Assembly (NCBI GenBank): GCA_017461385.1
Contig: JAFTXZ010000008.1
Location: forward strand, 124,001 to 188,000
From: Clostridia bacterium
GTDB lineage: Bacteria; Bacillota; Clostridia; Oscillospirales; CAG-272
Length of the DNA stretch: 64,000 nt
Reading direction: 5' to 3'
The notes below the pieces were generated by a model that made no database searches, was not told the origin of the DNA, and saw only the letters and a list, made by a program, of their open reading frames with translations. Of this stretch, positions 26,667 through 36,430 are shown one piece after another. The first letter of the stretch is position 1. Each line of letters opens with the position of its first letter. The translations under genes were made by a program, and so were the position numbers.

Positions 26667-27836
26667 TTATTTTATTTCCCTTGCTACTTCCTTTATAATT
26701 TCAATAGCTTTCTTTAGCTGTTCAAAGGGAATATTCAACGCAGGCAACAATCTGAGCTTGTTTTTAGCCTTTATTGGAAGTATGCCCCTTTCCATACATT
26801 TTGATATAATTTTAGATACGTCTCCCTCAGTTTCAATGCCAATCATAAGTCCTAAGCCTGTTACAGACTTAATTCCCTCAGCATCCTCAAGAGCACTGTA
26901 AATATAATTAGATTTTTCGTTCACGCCAGCTAGAAGTGCTTCGTCAATTCTTTCAATAATAGAAATTGCGCCTGCGCAAGCAACCGGATTTCCTCCAAAG
27001 GTTGAGCCGTGAAGCGATGGCTTAAGTGTGTTTTCAGTTTTATCAAACATCAGACACGCACCGATTGGTAGTCCGCCACCAAGCCCCTTTGCTGTGGTAA
27101 TAGCATCAGGCTTTATTCCATAATGCTGATAAGCATATAAGCTTCCACATCTTCCGTTGCCAGTTTGAACCTCATCTATTATTAAAAGATTATTGTATTT
27201 TTCGCACAATTCAGACACTCCCTCAACAAAAGGTCTGTCAAGAGCGACTACACCACCCTCGCCCTGCACAAGCTCCATTATAATTGCGCAGCACTTATTA
27301 TTAGCAAAGATTTCCTCTACGCTGGCAAGATTATTTGCCTCTGCGTACAAAAATCCTTCAGTAAGCGGCTTAAAATATTGATGGAAAACGTCCTGTCCTG
27401 TAGCTGAAAGTGTTGTTAACGTCCTGCCATGGAAGCTATTTTTAAGAGTTACTACGTTAAAATACTCATCTCCCTTATTTTCGCTTGCCCATAGCCTTGC
27501 AACCTTAATTGCGCACTCGTTTGCCTCAGCGCCAGAATTGCCAAAGAATACCTTTTTTGCGCCCGTCTTTTCACAAAGCAATTGCGCAAGCCTAGCACAA
27601 GGCTCAGAATAATATAGGTTTGAGGTGTGTTGAGCCTTATTTATCTGTTCAGTTACTGCTTTTTGCCACACAGGGTCGCACATACCAAAGGTATTTACTG
27701 CTATTCCTGTTGATAAATCAATATATTCCTTGCCTGTCTCATCATATACGAGCGATCCCTGACCACGAACAATTTCAAGGTCAAAGCGTCCGTATGTATT
27801 TGCGACAAAGCTTTTATCTAAATCCTTAGTCATCAT
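26667..27836 (-). CDS. argD: Acetylornithine aminotransferase
   Basis: PLP-dependent class III aminotransferase of 389 residues that makes N-acetylornithine from the semialdehyde. The motifs LIIDEVQTGNGRCG and TTAKGLGGGLPIGA include the PLP-binding Asp and Lys. Two consecutive ATGs open the frame inside the last codons of argB, an 8-11 base overlap with no separate ribosome-binding site, so translation is probably coupled. Confidence 0.94.
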   Translation of the reverse strand: MMTKDLDKSFVANTYGRFDLEIVRGQGSLVYDETGKEYIDLSTGIAVNTFGMCDPVWQKAVTEQINKAQHTSNLYYSEPCARLAQLLCEKTGAKKVFFGNSGAEANECAIKVARLWASENKGDEYFNVVTLKNSFHGRTLTTLSATGQDVFHQYFKPLTEGFLYAEANNLASVEEIFANNKCCAIIMELVQGEGGVVALDRPFVEGVSELCEKYNNLLIIDEVQTGNGRCGSLYAYQHYGIKPDAITTAKGLGGGLPIGACLMFDKTENTLKPSLHGSTFGGNPVACAGAISIIERIDEALLAGVNEKSNYIYSALEDAEGIKSVTGLGLMIGIETEGDVSKIISKCMERGILPIKAKNKLRLLPALNIPFEQLKKAIEIIKEVAREIK

Positions 27837-28725
27837 CGTTTTGTGCCATGTCCCTAACTACCATTGTGCCAGCGCCCTCGTTTGTGAGCATTTCAATAAG
27901 AAGCTCATGAGGAACTCTGCCATCAAGTATAACTACCTTTTTAACTCCCTTATGAATTGCCTCAATACAGCACTCTACCTTCGGAATCATACCTCCACTT
28001 ATAACACCTGTTTCGAATAGCTCCTCTGCACCCTTGATATCAATACAAGATATTAAGGAATTCTTGTCATCCTTATCTCTTAAAATACCCTCAATATCAG
28101 TCATTGTGAAGAGTCTCTCCGCCTGCAAGCCTCCTGCAATATAAGCAGCTGCTGTGTCGGCATTTATGTTATAAACGTTGCCCTTACTGTCACACGCAAT
28201 TGTGGATACAACAGGAATGTAGCCCTTTTTAAGTAGGTCGTTGATTGGAGTAACGTCAACCTCGGTAATCCTTCCTACGTATCCAAGGCGAGAGTCCTTC
28301 ATTTCTGCCTTAATCATTTGTGCATCAAGTCCAGAAATACCGATTGCTCTAGCACCCTTTAAGCCAAGCATATTAACAAGTGTTTTATTGATTTTACCTG
28401 CAAGCACCATTTGTACAACGTCTGCAGTTTCCTTATCGGTTACACGAAGTCCGTTTACAAACTCGCTTTCCTTACCTATTTTCTTAAGTGTGTCTGTAAT
28501 TTCAGGTCCACCACCATGCACCAAAACAACCTTGACACCGATTAGGGAAAGAAGAACAATGTCCTCCATTACCTGCTCCTTAAGCTGTTCATTTATCATG
28601 GCATTTCCACCGTATTTGATTACGATTAGCTTGTTATAATACTTCTTGATATATGGAAGCGCCTGTGTAAGCACCTGTGCCCTTTGAGCATTTGTTATTT
28701 CAAGTGGCAAATTATTGTTTTCCAT
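27826..28725 (-). CDS. argB: Acetylglutamate kinase
   Basis: Phosphorylates N-acetylglutamate. 299 residues with IKYGGNAM near residue 38 and VLVHGGGPEI near residue 75, the nucleotide and substrate glycine loops of the amino-acid kinase fold. The N-terminal helix before residue 30 is the type found in arginine-inhibited hexameric enzymes, so feedback inhibition is plausible. Its ATG overlaps the argJ stop (TAATG). Confidence 0.95.
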   Translation of the reverse strand: MENNNLPLEITNAQRAQVLTQALPYIKKYYNKLIVIKYGGNAMINEQLKEQVMEDIVLLSLIGVKVVLVHGGGPEITDTLKKIGKESEFVNGLRVTDKETADVVQMVLAGKINKTLVNMLGLKGARAIGISGLDAQMIKAEMKDSRLGYVGRITEVDVTPINDLLKKGYIPVVSTIACDSKGNVYNINADTAAAYIAGGLQAERLFTMTDIEGILRDKDDKNSLISCIDIKGAEELFETGVISGGMIPKVECCIEAIHKGVKKVVILDGRVPHELLIEMLTNEGAGTMVVRDMAQNDDD

Positions 28726-29939
28726 TACGTTCTATAGTCTCCATTTATTTTTACATAATCATAGGTCAGGTCGCATCCCCAAGCAGTTGCCTGTCCGTTA
28801 CCGTCCCCTAGCTTTACCTTTATGGTAATTTCATTTTCAAGCAGGATTTCCTTCGCAAATTCCTCTGAAAATTCAACGCCTGCGCCATTTTCGCAAACTG
28901 AAATTTCGCCCTTTTGTGATTTGAATGAAACAAACACCTTATTTACATCAACATCTGCGCCACTATACCCAATTGCGCACAAAATTCTTCCCCAGTTAGC
29001 ATCAGAGCCAAACATTGCAGATTTTACAAGGGAGGAGCAAATTATGCTCTTTGCAATAGTCTTTGCGTTTTGCTCATCATAAGCACCACAAACCTCACAT
29101 TCCAAAAGCTTTGTTGCGCCCTCTCCATCGCCTGCAATCTTACGGCAAAGGTCAACAGTAACGGTGTTGAGTGCCTTCATAAATGTATCAAAGTCCTCAC
29201 CCTCGCTATCAATTTCCTTGTTGCCTGCTTGTCCGTTTGCCATTACCGTTACCATATCGTTGGTTGACGTATCTCCATCAACTGACACCATATTGAAGGT
29301 GCTTTGAATATCAGTTGAGAGAGCTTTTTGAAGCATTCTTGTTGAGATTTTACAGTCTGTTGTAATAAACACAAGCATTGTTGCCATATTAGGGTGAATC
29401 ATACCTGAGCCCTTAGCGATACCGCCGATTCTGCACTCCTTGCCATCTACAACAAAGCTAACTGCAATTTCCTTAAGCCTTGTATCCGTAGTCATAATGC
29501 CCTCAGCTGCAGATTGACTTGCATCTGATGAAAGTCCGTTTACAAGTGCCGGAATTCCGTTTTCGATAGGCGTAATATCAAGAGGCTGACCAATAACGCC
29601 TGTTGAAGCAACTACAACGTCCTTTTCGTCAATCTTTAGTGCTTTACCAAGAAGCGTACACATTTGCTCAGCGATCTCAATACCATTTGCGTTACAGGTA
29701 TTTGCATTTCCACTGTTACAAATAACAGCCTGTGCATATCCGTCGCTTATGTTGCTTTTAGTTACTGTTAAGGGGGCACCCTTTACCTTATTCGTTGTAT
29801 ACACAGAGGCAGTATTTGCTCTTGATTGTGAATAAATTAGAGCTAAGTCCTTTTTCTCCTTGTTTTTACGAATACCACAATGTATTCCGTTTGCCAAAAA
29901 GCCCTTTGCGGCACAAACGCCACCTGCAATAATCTTCAT
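28725..29939 (-). CDS. argJ: Glutamate N-acetyltransferase / amino-acid acetyltransferase
   Basis: ArgJ recycles the acetyl group from acetylornithine to glutamate, and bifunctional forms also use acetyl-CoA. The start at 29939 follows AAGGAGC; a longer frame to 30002 would run into argC. The 404-residue product carries the self-cleavage region GGIAKGSGMIHPNMATML, where the enzyme splits before Thr into two chains. No argA or argE is in the window, which fits the cyclic pathway. Confidence 0.94.
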   Translation of the reverse strand: MKIIAGGVCAAKGFLANGIHCGIRKNKEKKDLALIYSQSRANTASVYTTNKVKGAPLTVTKSNISDGYAQAVICNSGNANTCNANGIEIAEQMCTLLGKALKIDEKDVVVASTGVIGQPLDITPIENGIPALVNGLSSDASQSAAEGIMTTDTRLKEIAVSFVVDGKECRIGGIAKGSGMIHPNMATMLVFITTDCKISTRMLQKALSTDIQSTFNMVSVDGDTSTNDMVTVMANGQAGNKEIDSEGEDFDTFMKALNTVTVDLCRKIAGDGEGATKLLECEVCGAYDEQNAKTIAKSIICSSLVKSAMFGSDANWGRILCAIGYSGADVDVNKVFVSFKSQKGEISVCENGAGVEFSEEFAKEILLENEITIKVKLGDGNGQATAWGCDLTYDYVKINGDYRT

Positions 29940-29950
29940 AAAGAAGCTCC

Positions 29951-30877
29951 TTAAATTACTAATGTTTTTGTTTTTTCTTCGCCTAAAACTATGTTTAAGC
30001 ATTCAACTGCTGCACCCGAGGCACCCTTGCCTAAATTATCGTATCTTGCAACAAGTATCATTCTTTCCTCGTTGCCATAGACCTCTATTTGCATAGAGTC
30101 CTTACCTGAAAGATTGCCTGCTGATAAAAAGCCTGCCTCATCTCCTGCTTCTACATAAGAAACAATTGGTCCCTTATAGGTGTTTTTGTATATTTCCTTG
30201 ATTTCCTCAATTGAGCCATAATTTAATTGAGATTTGAAAAGAGAAATTGTAACCTCCATTCCAGAATAAAAATCTGCTACAATTGGGGAAAACACCGGTG
30301 CATTTTCAAGTCCTGTAATTTTTGCCATTTCAGGCAAATGCTTATGTGATTGAGTCAAGCCATACTGTCTTGGGAAGTCATATAGCTCTGGCTTGTCCTG
30401 CTCGTATTCAGCAATCATTTTCTTGCCACCGCCACTATAGCCTGTTATTGAATGAGCAGACAAAAGTGCGTTTTTGGGAAGGATTCCCGCCTTAACGAGT
30501 GGATAAACAAGCGCAATAAAGCCACTTGCATGACAGCCCGGTACTGCAATTCTTTTGCTATTTTTTATTTTGTCCTCAAAGGCCTTATCAAGCTCTGCAA
30601 AGCCATACGCCCAATCTTCGTTTGTTCTATGAGCAGTTGAGGTATCTATTACAACCACATTTGGATTGTCAATCATTGCAACGGATTCCTTTGCCGCTTG
30701 ATCTGGCAAGCATAGAAATGCAATATCAACTGAGTTGAGTATTTCTTTTTTTGCAACCGGATCTTTTCTTAGCTCCTCTGGGATTAAAACAATTTCAATA
30801 TCATCCCTTTTTGAGAGCCTTTCCTCAATTCTAAGACCAGTTGTGCCTGCCTTACCATCTATAAATATCTTTTTCAT
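29951..30877 (-). CDS. argC: N-acetyl-gamma-glutamyl-phosphate reductase, type 2
   Basis: Reduces acetylglutamyl phosphate to the semialdehyde. At 308 residues, starting KKIFIDGKAGTTGLRIEERL, it is the short type 2 form rather than the longer type 1. The catalytic cysteine is in VPGCHASGFIAL near residue 115 and the HKHLPE segment is present. The start overlaps the argH stop by four bases (ATGA). Confidence 0.93.
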   Translation of the reverse strand: MKKIFIDGKAGTTGLRIEERLSKRDDIEIVLIPEELRKDPVAKKEILNSVDIAFLCLPDQAAKESVAMIDNPNVVVIDTSTAHRTNEDWAYGFAELDKAFEDKIKNSKRIAVPGCHASGFIALVYPLVKAGILPKNALLSAHSITGYSGGGKKMIAEYEQDKPELYDFPRQYGLTQSHKHLPEMAKITGLENAPVFSPIVADFYSGMEVTISLFKSQLNYGSIEEIKEIYKNTYKGPIVSYVEAGDEAGFLSAGNLSGKDSMQIEVYGNEERMILVARYDNLGKGASGAAVECLNIVLGEEKTKTLVI

Positions 30878-32247
30878 TTCAAAAACTCCGTTACGTATTC
30901 AAGCTGTTCCTTGACTGATGCATAGCCTGTTGAGCCCTGTGAAATACGCTTTGCTACACAGCTTTCCAAGGAGATTTCCTCGTATAGGTCATTTTCAAAC
31001 ATTGGGGAGTGAGCCTTATACTCATCAAGTGTCATTTGGTCAAGAGTTATGTCCTTTTTAATACACTCGCCAACTATTGTGCCGACTATCTTATAAGCGG
31101 ACCTAAAGGGCATACCCTTTTTGGTAAGGTAGTCAGCCAAGTCCGTTGCATTTATAAAGCCCTTACCTGCAGCCTTATACATATTAGCCTTGATAGGTGT
31201 CATAGTTTTTACCATTGGGATAAACACCTGTAGACATTTGATTACTGTTTCAGTTGCATCAAAGATTGCTTCCTTATCCTCCTGCATATCCTTGTTATAT
31301 GCAAGTGGAAGTCCCTTTAGCATTGTAAGCGTTGCCATAAGGTCACCGTAAACACGACCTGTTTTGCCTCTTACAAGCTCTGCCATATCAGGATTTTTCT
31401 TTTGTGGCATAATCGAGGAGCCTGTGGTATAGGAATCATCAAGCTCCACAAACTTAAATTCCCAGCTTGACCAAAGAATAATTTCCTCAGAGAAGCGAGA
31501 AAGATGCATCATAATCAGTGAAAAGGCACTCTCAAGCTCTACGCAATAGTCTCTGTCTGAAACACCATCAATGGAGTTCATACAAATACCGTCAAAGCCG
31601 AGATTTTCTGCTACCATCGTACGATTCGTTGGGTAGGTTGTGCCTGCAAGAGCGCAGGAGCCGAGAGGTGAATAATTCATTCTCTTGGTTGCGTCCTGTA
31701 GCCTTGTAACATCTCGCATAAGCATCATAGCATAAGCCAAAAGATGGTGTGCAAAGGTGATTGGCTGAGCTCTTTGTAAATGTGTATAGCCAGGCATAAT
31801 TGCATCTTGGCTTTTCTCTGCCTTTTCCTTAACCACCAAGATTAGCTCTCTTAGAAGCTTTATTATATCGCTTACTTGGTCGCGCATATAAAGTCTTAAA
31901 TCGAGGGCAACCTGATCATTTCTGCTTCTTGCTGTGTGTAGCTTTTTACCATAGTCTCCAATACGCTTTGTTAGCTCTGCCTCAACGAACATGTGAATAT
32001 CCTCTGCATTTTCATCAAAGGTAATTACGCCATTGTTCAAATCATCGAGAATGGAATTCAAGCCCTCGCTTATTTTCTCATATTCAATTTGAGAGATTAT
32101 TCCACAGGAGCATAGCATAAGTGCGTGTTCAAGAGAGCCACGAATGTCCTGCTTATACATTTTTTTATCGAAATGAATGGAAGAATTGAAGTCGTCAGCT
32201 TGCTTATCAAGAGCCTTTTCAAACCTTCCTGCCCACATTTTATCCAT
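30874..32247 (-). CDS. argH: Argininosuccinate lyase
   Basis: Splits argininosuccinate into arginine and fumarate. 457 residues of the fumarase/aspartase superfamily, with the signature GSSIMPQKKNPD near residue 278 and the HTARSRNDQV segment near residue 103. It follows argG by 72 bases, with no obvious terminator between. Confidence 0.95.
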   Translation of the reverse strand: MDKMWAGRFEKALDKQADDFNSSIHFDKKMYKQDIRGSLEHALMLCSCGIISQIEYEKISEGLNSILDDLNNGVITFDENAEDIHMFVEAELTKRIGDYGKKLHTARSRNDQVALDLRLYMRDQVSDIIKLLRELILVVKEKAEKSQDAIMPGYTHLQRAQPITFAHHLLAYAMMLMRDVTRLQDATKRMNYSPLGSCALAGTTYPTNRTMVAENLGFDGICMNSIDGVSDRDYCVELESAFSLIMMHLSRFSEEIILWSSWEFKFVELDDSYTTGSSIMPQKKNPDMAELVRGKTGRVYGDLMATLTMLKGLPLAYNKDMQEDKEAIFDATETVIKCLQVFIPMVKTMTPIKANMYKAAGKGFINATDLADYLTKKGMPFRSAYKIVGTIVGECIKKDITLDQMTLDEYKAHSPMFENDLYEEISLESCVAKRISQGSTGYASVKEQLEYVTEFLK

Positions 32248-32319
32248 ATCTGTTACCTTTCAAGCTTTGTATAATAAAGCCATATTGCGATGGAGAAATC
32301 CCCACCGCAAGCTTGGTTT

Positions 32320-33546
32320 TTATTTCTTATTTTTTGCGTTAACCTGCGCTTGAACCTTAATTGGAAGTCCAAAGAGGTTGATAAAGCCTGCGCTATCAGC
32401 TTGGTTATAAACATTGTCCTCGCCGAAGGTTGCGATTTCCTCAGAATATAGTGAATAATCGCTCCATACGCCAGCCTTTATAATGTTGCCCTTATAGAGC
32501 TTTAGTCTTACCTTACCTGTAACGGTTTCCTGTGTCTTATCAACAAATGCAGAAAGAGCCTCACGAAGTGGTGTGAACCATTGTCCGTTATATACAAGCT
32601 CAGCAAATGTAATTGAAAGCTTTTGCTTTTCGTGCATTGTCATCTTGTCAAGGCAGATTGTTTCAAGGTAGCTATGAGCTGAATAAAGAATTGCTCCACC
32701 TGGGGTTTCATAAACGCCACGGCACTTCATACCTACAAGACGGTTTTCAACGATATCAAGTAATCCAATACCATTTGCTCCACCGAGCTCGTTAAGCTTT
32801 AGAATGATATTTTTAGCACTCATCTTTTCGCCATTGATTGCAACTGGAATACCCTTTACAAAGTCAAGCTCAACGTAGGTTGGTGCATCTGGTGCCTTGA
32901 TTGGGGAAACGCCCATTTCAAGGAAGCCCTCTTTATCGTAAAGTGGCTCGTTACCTGCATCCTCAAGGTCAAGTCCCTCGTGGCTTAGGTGCCATAGGTT
33001 CTTATCCTTTGAATAGTTTGTTTCTCTGTTTATCTTAAGAGGTACGTTGTGTGCCTCAGCATATTCGATTTCCTCCTCACGAGATTTGATAGTCCACTCT
33101 CTCCAAGGAGCGATAATTGGCATATCAGGAGCGAAAGCCTTGATTGTAAGCTCAAAACGAACCTGATCATTACCCTTACCTGTACAGCCGTGGCAGATCG
33201 CATCAGCGCCCTCTGCAATAGCAATCTCTGCTATTCTCTTTGCAATTACAGGACGTGCGAAGGATGTGCCTAGCATATATTCCTCATAAAGTGCGCCAGC
33301 CTTTACTGTTGGAATTACATAGTCGTCAACAAACTCCTCTGTCAAATCCTCAATGTAGCACTTGGATGCACCTGTCTTGATTGCCTTTTCCTCAAGTCCC
33401 TCAAGCTCATCTGCTTGTCCAACGTTACCAGAAACTGCGATAACCTCACAGTTGTTGTAGTTCTCCTTTAGCCATGGAATGATGATTGATGTATCAAGTC
33501 CTCCAGAGTATGCTAAAACTACCTTTTTAATATTCTTCTTATCCAT
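32320..33546 (-). CDS. argG: Argininosuccinate synthase
   Basis: Joins citrulline and aspartate using ATP. The start at 33546 follows CGGAGG; an in-frame ATG at 33576 overlaps an ArgR-box-like site. The 408-residue product has the N-type PP-loop AYSGGLDTS near residue 12 and [15 protein letters not shown] near residue 118. It is the first gene of argG-H-C-J-B-D-F, an order that places the last two steps first. Confidence 0.95.
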   Translation of the reverse strand: MDKKNIKKVVLAYSGGLDTSIIIPWLKENYNNCEVIAVSGNVGQADELEGLEEKAIKTGASKCYIEDLTEEFVDDYVIPTVKAGALYEEYMLGTSFARPVIAKRIAEIAIAEGADAICHGCTGKGNDQVRFELTIKAFAPDMPIIAPWREWTIKSREEEIEYAEAHNVPLKINRETNYSKDKNLWHLSHEGLDLEDAGNEPLYDKEGFLEMGVSPIKAPDAPTYVELDFVKGIPVAINGEKMSAKNIILKLNELGGANGIGLLDIVENRLVGMKCRGVYETPGGAILYSAHSYLETICLDKMTMHEKQKLSITFAELVYNGQWFTPLREALSAFVDKTQETVTGKVRLKLYKGNIIKAGVWSDYSLYSEEIATFGEDNVYNQADSAGFINLFGLPIKVQAQVNAKNKK

Positions 33547-33562
33547 TTTGTTTTCCTCCGAT

Positions 33563-33582
33563 GAAACATTATTCATTTTAAC
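33563..33582 (-). promoter_or_regulatory. ArgR-box-like site at the operon start
   Basis: On the minus strand this reads TTAAAATGAATAATGTTTCA. Its AATGAAT core is one half of the Firmicute ARG box (consensus CATGAATAAAAATTCAAG). It overlaps the expected transcription start of the argG promoter, a natural repressor position. Confidence 0.5.
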
Positions 33583-33589
33583 GAAATGT

Positions 33590-33618
33590 ATTATATATCT
33601 TTATTTTCTATTTGTCAA
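33590..33618 (-). promoter_or_regulatory. Consensus promoter of the arginine operon
   Basis: Minus strand TTGACA (33618-33613), 17-base spacer, TATAAT (33595-33590): both hexamers are perfect. Confidence 0.9.
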
Positions 33619-33686
33619 GCCTTTTTTTAATATTTTTTCATATATTTATAAATATAGGAAGATTTTTTGCATAATTGCCATCACAA

Positions 33687-33746
33687 AATGAATATTTATT
33701 GAATATCAGTTAATAATTATTCATTTTCATTGTATTTATTCATAAA
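33687..33746. promoter_or_regulatory. Cluster of upstream ArgR-box-like sites
   Basis: AATGAATATTTATTGAATAT at 33687-33706 is a near-palindromic ARG-box match. Two further AATGAATAA-type half sites lie on the minus strand at about 33710-33727 and 33731-33746. With the site at the start this gives a spaced set of operators about 110-150 bases apart, compatible with looping by hexameric ArgR. Confidence 0.55.
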
Positions 33747-33777
33747 AAAGGAAGCCCCGTTTTTGGCGCTTCCTCAA
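33746..33777 (-). terminator. Terminator of the fhs-araA operon
   Basis: Read on the minus strand, GGAAGC and GCTTCC pair across a 12-base loop, followed by TTTTTTATG. Confidence 0.75.
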
Positions 33778-33787
33778 ATTATATTGA

Positions 33788-35248
33788 TTACTTAAGCTTT
33801 GAAATTAGATCAAGCATATCAAGCTCCTGCTGAAGCTTGTAAAGGTCTGTGTTTTCATCAATTACAACTAGCTCTGTATCTGTTAGCTTAGCGAATAGCT
33901 TAATATCCTCAACTGTAAGTGCAGTTGAAACAACCGTATGGTGTGCTCCACCTGCGTAAATCCATGCAGCAGCACCTGCTTGGTGGTTTGGCTTTAGCTT
34001 CCACATAATTCTAGCAACAGGGAGCTTTGGCATTGGCTTTGGTTGCTTCACAAGCTCAATGCTTGCACAAATAAGTCTGAAGCGATTACCCATATCAATC
34101 ATACATACAGCAACACCATCGCCCTCAACGCCATCAAACACAAGTCTTGCAGGTGGCTCCTTACCACCGATACCAAGATGATGAACCTCGATTTTTGGTT
34201 GAGTTGATGCAAAGTCTGGTGAAACCTCAAGCATGTGTGAGCCGAGAACTACCTCATCCCCTCTTGTAAAGTCGTAGGTGTAGTCCTCCATAAAGCCTGT
34301 TGAGCCTGCTCTTCCCTTTGCCATTTCGCAGAAGATTGCGTTAAGAGCAGCTGTCTTATAGTCGCCCTCTGCACCGAAGCCGGTGCCCTTAGCCATCATT
34401 CTTTGGGTTGCAAGTCCAGGAAGCTGACGCATACCATGAAGGTCCTGGAAGGTATCTGTGTATGCACCGAAGTTGCCCTCTGTTAAGAATTTATCAAGAG
34501 CTATCTCGTACTTCGCTTGCTCCTTAACTGCCTCCAAATTGTCTGTGTTCATTATGTAGAGCTTTTTATACTCGTCGATTTTGTCGTTTAATTCCTTATC
34601 GGTAACTTCATTTACAAGTGCAACAAGGTCGCCTATTCCGTAATAATTTACGTTCCAGCCATACTTAATCTGGCTTTCTACTCTGTCACCGTCTGTTACG
34701 GAAACCTCTCTCATATTGCTACCAAACATACAAACGTTTAGATTCTTTGAGAAGTCAACTGCTCTTGCAACGTCGAGGAACTTCTTAATTTTTTCGATAA
34801 CCTCCTCGTGCTCGTAATAGCCTACGATAACCTCACGCTTAACGCCAAGTCTTGTACACATAAAGCCATACTCTCTGCCTCCATGTGCAGTTTGGTTAAG
34901 ATTCATAAAGTCCATATCAATTTCATCATAAGGAAGCTTTTCATTTGCCTGAGTGTGGAAATGAAGAAGTGGCTTCGTTAGAAGCTGAAGTCCCTTTATC
35001 CACATTTTTGCAGGACTGAAGGTATGCATCCATGTGATAACTGCGATACAGTCCTCATCATTTGTCGCCTTCTTGCAAAGCTCAACACAGCTTTTCTCAT
35101 CTCTTACGATACCGAGATATTCAATTTCAACAGTATCAATCTTCTTTGCAAGATAGTCTGCAATTACCTTACTATCTCTTGCAACGTCACGCAAGCACTC
35201 CTCGCCATAAAGGTCCTGACTACCTGTGATAAAATATACCTTTTTCAT
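33788..35248 (-). CDS. araA: L-arabinose isomerase
   Basis: Converts L-arabinose to L-ribulose. The 486-residue product starts at 35248 after AAGGAGA (the frame to 35299 overlaps rpiB). Typical text includes VYFITGSQDLYG at the N-terminus, HTQANEKLPY near residue 104 and GHMLEVSP-type metal ligands (GSHMLEVSP) near residue 335. araB, araD and an arabinose transporter are not in the window. Pairing with rpiB suggests pentose handling. Confidence 0.93.
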   Translation of the reverse strand: MKKVYFITGSQDLYGEECLRDVARDSKVIADYLAKKIDTVEIEYLGIVRDEKSCVELCKKATNDEDCIAVITWMHTFSPAKMWIKGLQLLTKPLLHFHTQANEKLPYDEIDMDFMNLNQTAHGGREYGFMCTRLGVKREVIVGYYEHEEVIEKIKKFLDVARAVDFSKNLNVCMFGSNMREVSVTDGDRVESQIKYGWNVNYYGIGDLVALVNEVTDKELNDKIDEYKKLYIMNTDNLEAVKEQAKYEIALDKFLTEGNFGAYTDTFQDLHGMRQLPGLATQRMMAKGTGFGAEGDYKTAALNAIFCEMAKGRAGSTGFMEDYTYDFTRGDEVVLGSHMLEVSPDFASTQPKIEVHHLGIGGKEPPARLVFDGVEGDGVAVCMIDMGNRFRLICASIELVKQPKPMPKLPVARIMWKLKPNHQAGAAAWIYAGGAHHTVVSTALTVEDIKLFAKLTDTELVVIDENTDLYKLQQELDMLDLISKLK

Positions 35249-35270
35249 TTTGTTCTCCTTATATAATCCC

Positions 35271-35732
35271 TTAGGAATTTTTTGATAGCTTATCTTCAAG
35301 AGCCATAATCATATCAACACGTGTTTTGTGTCTTCCACCCTCGAATTCGGTTTTAATGAAGATGTCCATAATGTCGCAAGCAAGTCCAGCACCGATTGTT
35401 CTTGCTCCCATACAAAGAACATTTGCGTCGTTATGAAGTCTTGTAAATCTTGCACTAAAGGTATCTGAGCAAAGTGCTGCGCGAATGCCCTTGCACTTGT
35501 TTGCTGCCATGCTCATACCAATACCAGTGCCACAAACGAGAATACCCATGTCGTGTGTGCCCTTATAGATTTCCGTGCATAGCTTTTCTGCATAATCGGG
35601 ATAATTACAGCTTGCATTTGTATAAGTGCCGTAATCTACGTATTCAATACCCTGCTCATCAAGATGCTTCATTAGCTCTGCCTTCAGGTCTAGTGCTGCG
35701 TGGTCACACGCGATTGCAATTTTCTTTTCCAT
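35271..35732 (-). CDS. rpiB: Ribose-5-phosphate isomerase B
   Basis: 153 residues of the RpiB/LacAB family; interconverts ribose 5-phosphate and ribulose 5-phosphate. The start IACDHAALDLK carries the DHA substrate motif, and the GILVCGTGIGMSMAANK segment holds the catalytic cysteine. The C-terminal HKTRVDMI is usual. Its ATG overlaps the tsaB stop by one base. Confidence 0.92.
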   Translation of the reverse strand: MEKKIAIACDHAALDLKAELMKHLDEQGIEYVDYGTYTNASCNYPDYAEKLCTEIYKGTHDMGILVCGTGIGMSMAANKCKGIRAALCSDTFSARFTRLHNDANVLCMGARTIGAGLACDIMDIFIKTEFEGGRHKTRVDMIMALEDKLSKNS

Positions 35733-36430
35733 TAGTTTGTTTCTCCTTTGTTACTGCTTAGCTTTTCCTCAAGCTCCCTTTCTGCCTGCACCTTGAGTAG
35801 ATATTCTACACGAAGTGCCTCGTCAGTTGTAAATGAGCCGTCCTTTAACCTTTTATGTGCCACCTTACCCACAGAAAAAGCATTTGGATATTTTATAAGC
35901 TCAGGGGTAGGCTTCATATTCTTGACCTCCTTATTTTTAAGAAGCTCGTAGCCGTCTCCACAAAAATAAATGCTTTGGTCATATTTTTCCAAAATTTCAA
36001 TTAGGTCATCGAGCAAAATACATTGGTCGGGCAGGATTCTTTCGCCATTTAAGAACGCACCAGCATAGACCTGTCCTCGACGGGCGTCCATAATAGGACA
36101 GACAATCCCCTCAAAGCCATCAAGATTTTCAGCTAGAGCCTCTATTGTGCTGACACCAACGCAGGGCTTTTGCCTTTGAAAGGCTAGTCCCTTGATTGTG
36201 CCTGCGCCAATACGAATTCCTGTATAAGAGCCAGGTCCTTGGCTTACTGCATAGGCATCAATATCATTATTTGTAAGGCTAAGGCTTTCCAAAAGTGCTT
36301 TAACCATTGGAAGCAGAACCTCGCTATGCTTATTCTTTATATTTGCTGAAAAAAGCCCTAGGAGTGTGTCGTTTTCCAATACTGCAGCTGTTGACGTTTT
36401 TGCAGATGTATCCAGTGCAAGTATTTTCAT
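35732..36430 (-). CDS. tsaB: tRNA threonylcarbamoyladenosine biosynthesis protein TsaB
   Basis: TsaB is the non-catalytic partner of TsaD in making t6A37 on ANN-decoding tRNAs. The 232-residue product has the ASKHA fold start ILALDTSAKTSTAAVL and the conserved AVSQGPGSYTGIRIG near residue 62. Its start overlaps the tsaE stop (ATGA). tsaD is not in the window. mtaB at 49996-51303 acts on the same modified base. Confidence 0.93.
   Translation of the reverse strand: MKILALDTSAKTSTAAVLENDTLLGLFSANIKNKHSEVLLPMVKALLESLSLTNNDIDAYAVSQGPGSYTGIRIGAGTIKGLAFQRQKPCVGVSTIEALAENLDGFEGIVCPIMDARRGQVYAGAFLNGERILPDQCILLDDLIEILEKYDQSIYFCGDGYELLKNKEVKNMKPTPELIKYPNAFSVGKVAHKRLKDGSFTTDEALRVEYLLKVQAERELEEKLSSNKGETN

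Noticed and set aside
28241..28639. Long antisense frame over argB
   Set aside because: Its composition is typical of a shadow of a real gene; argB on the other strand has all family motifs.
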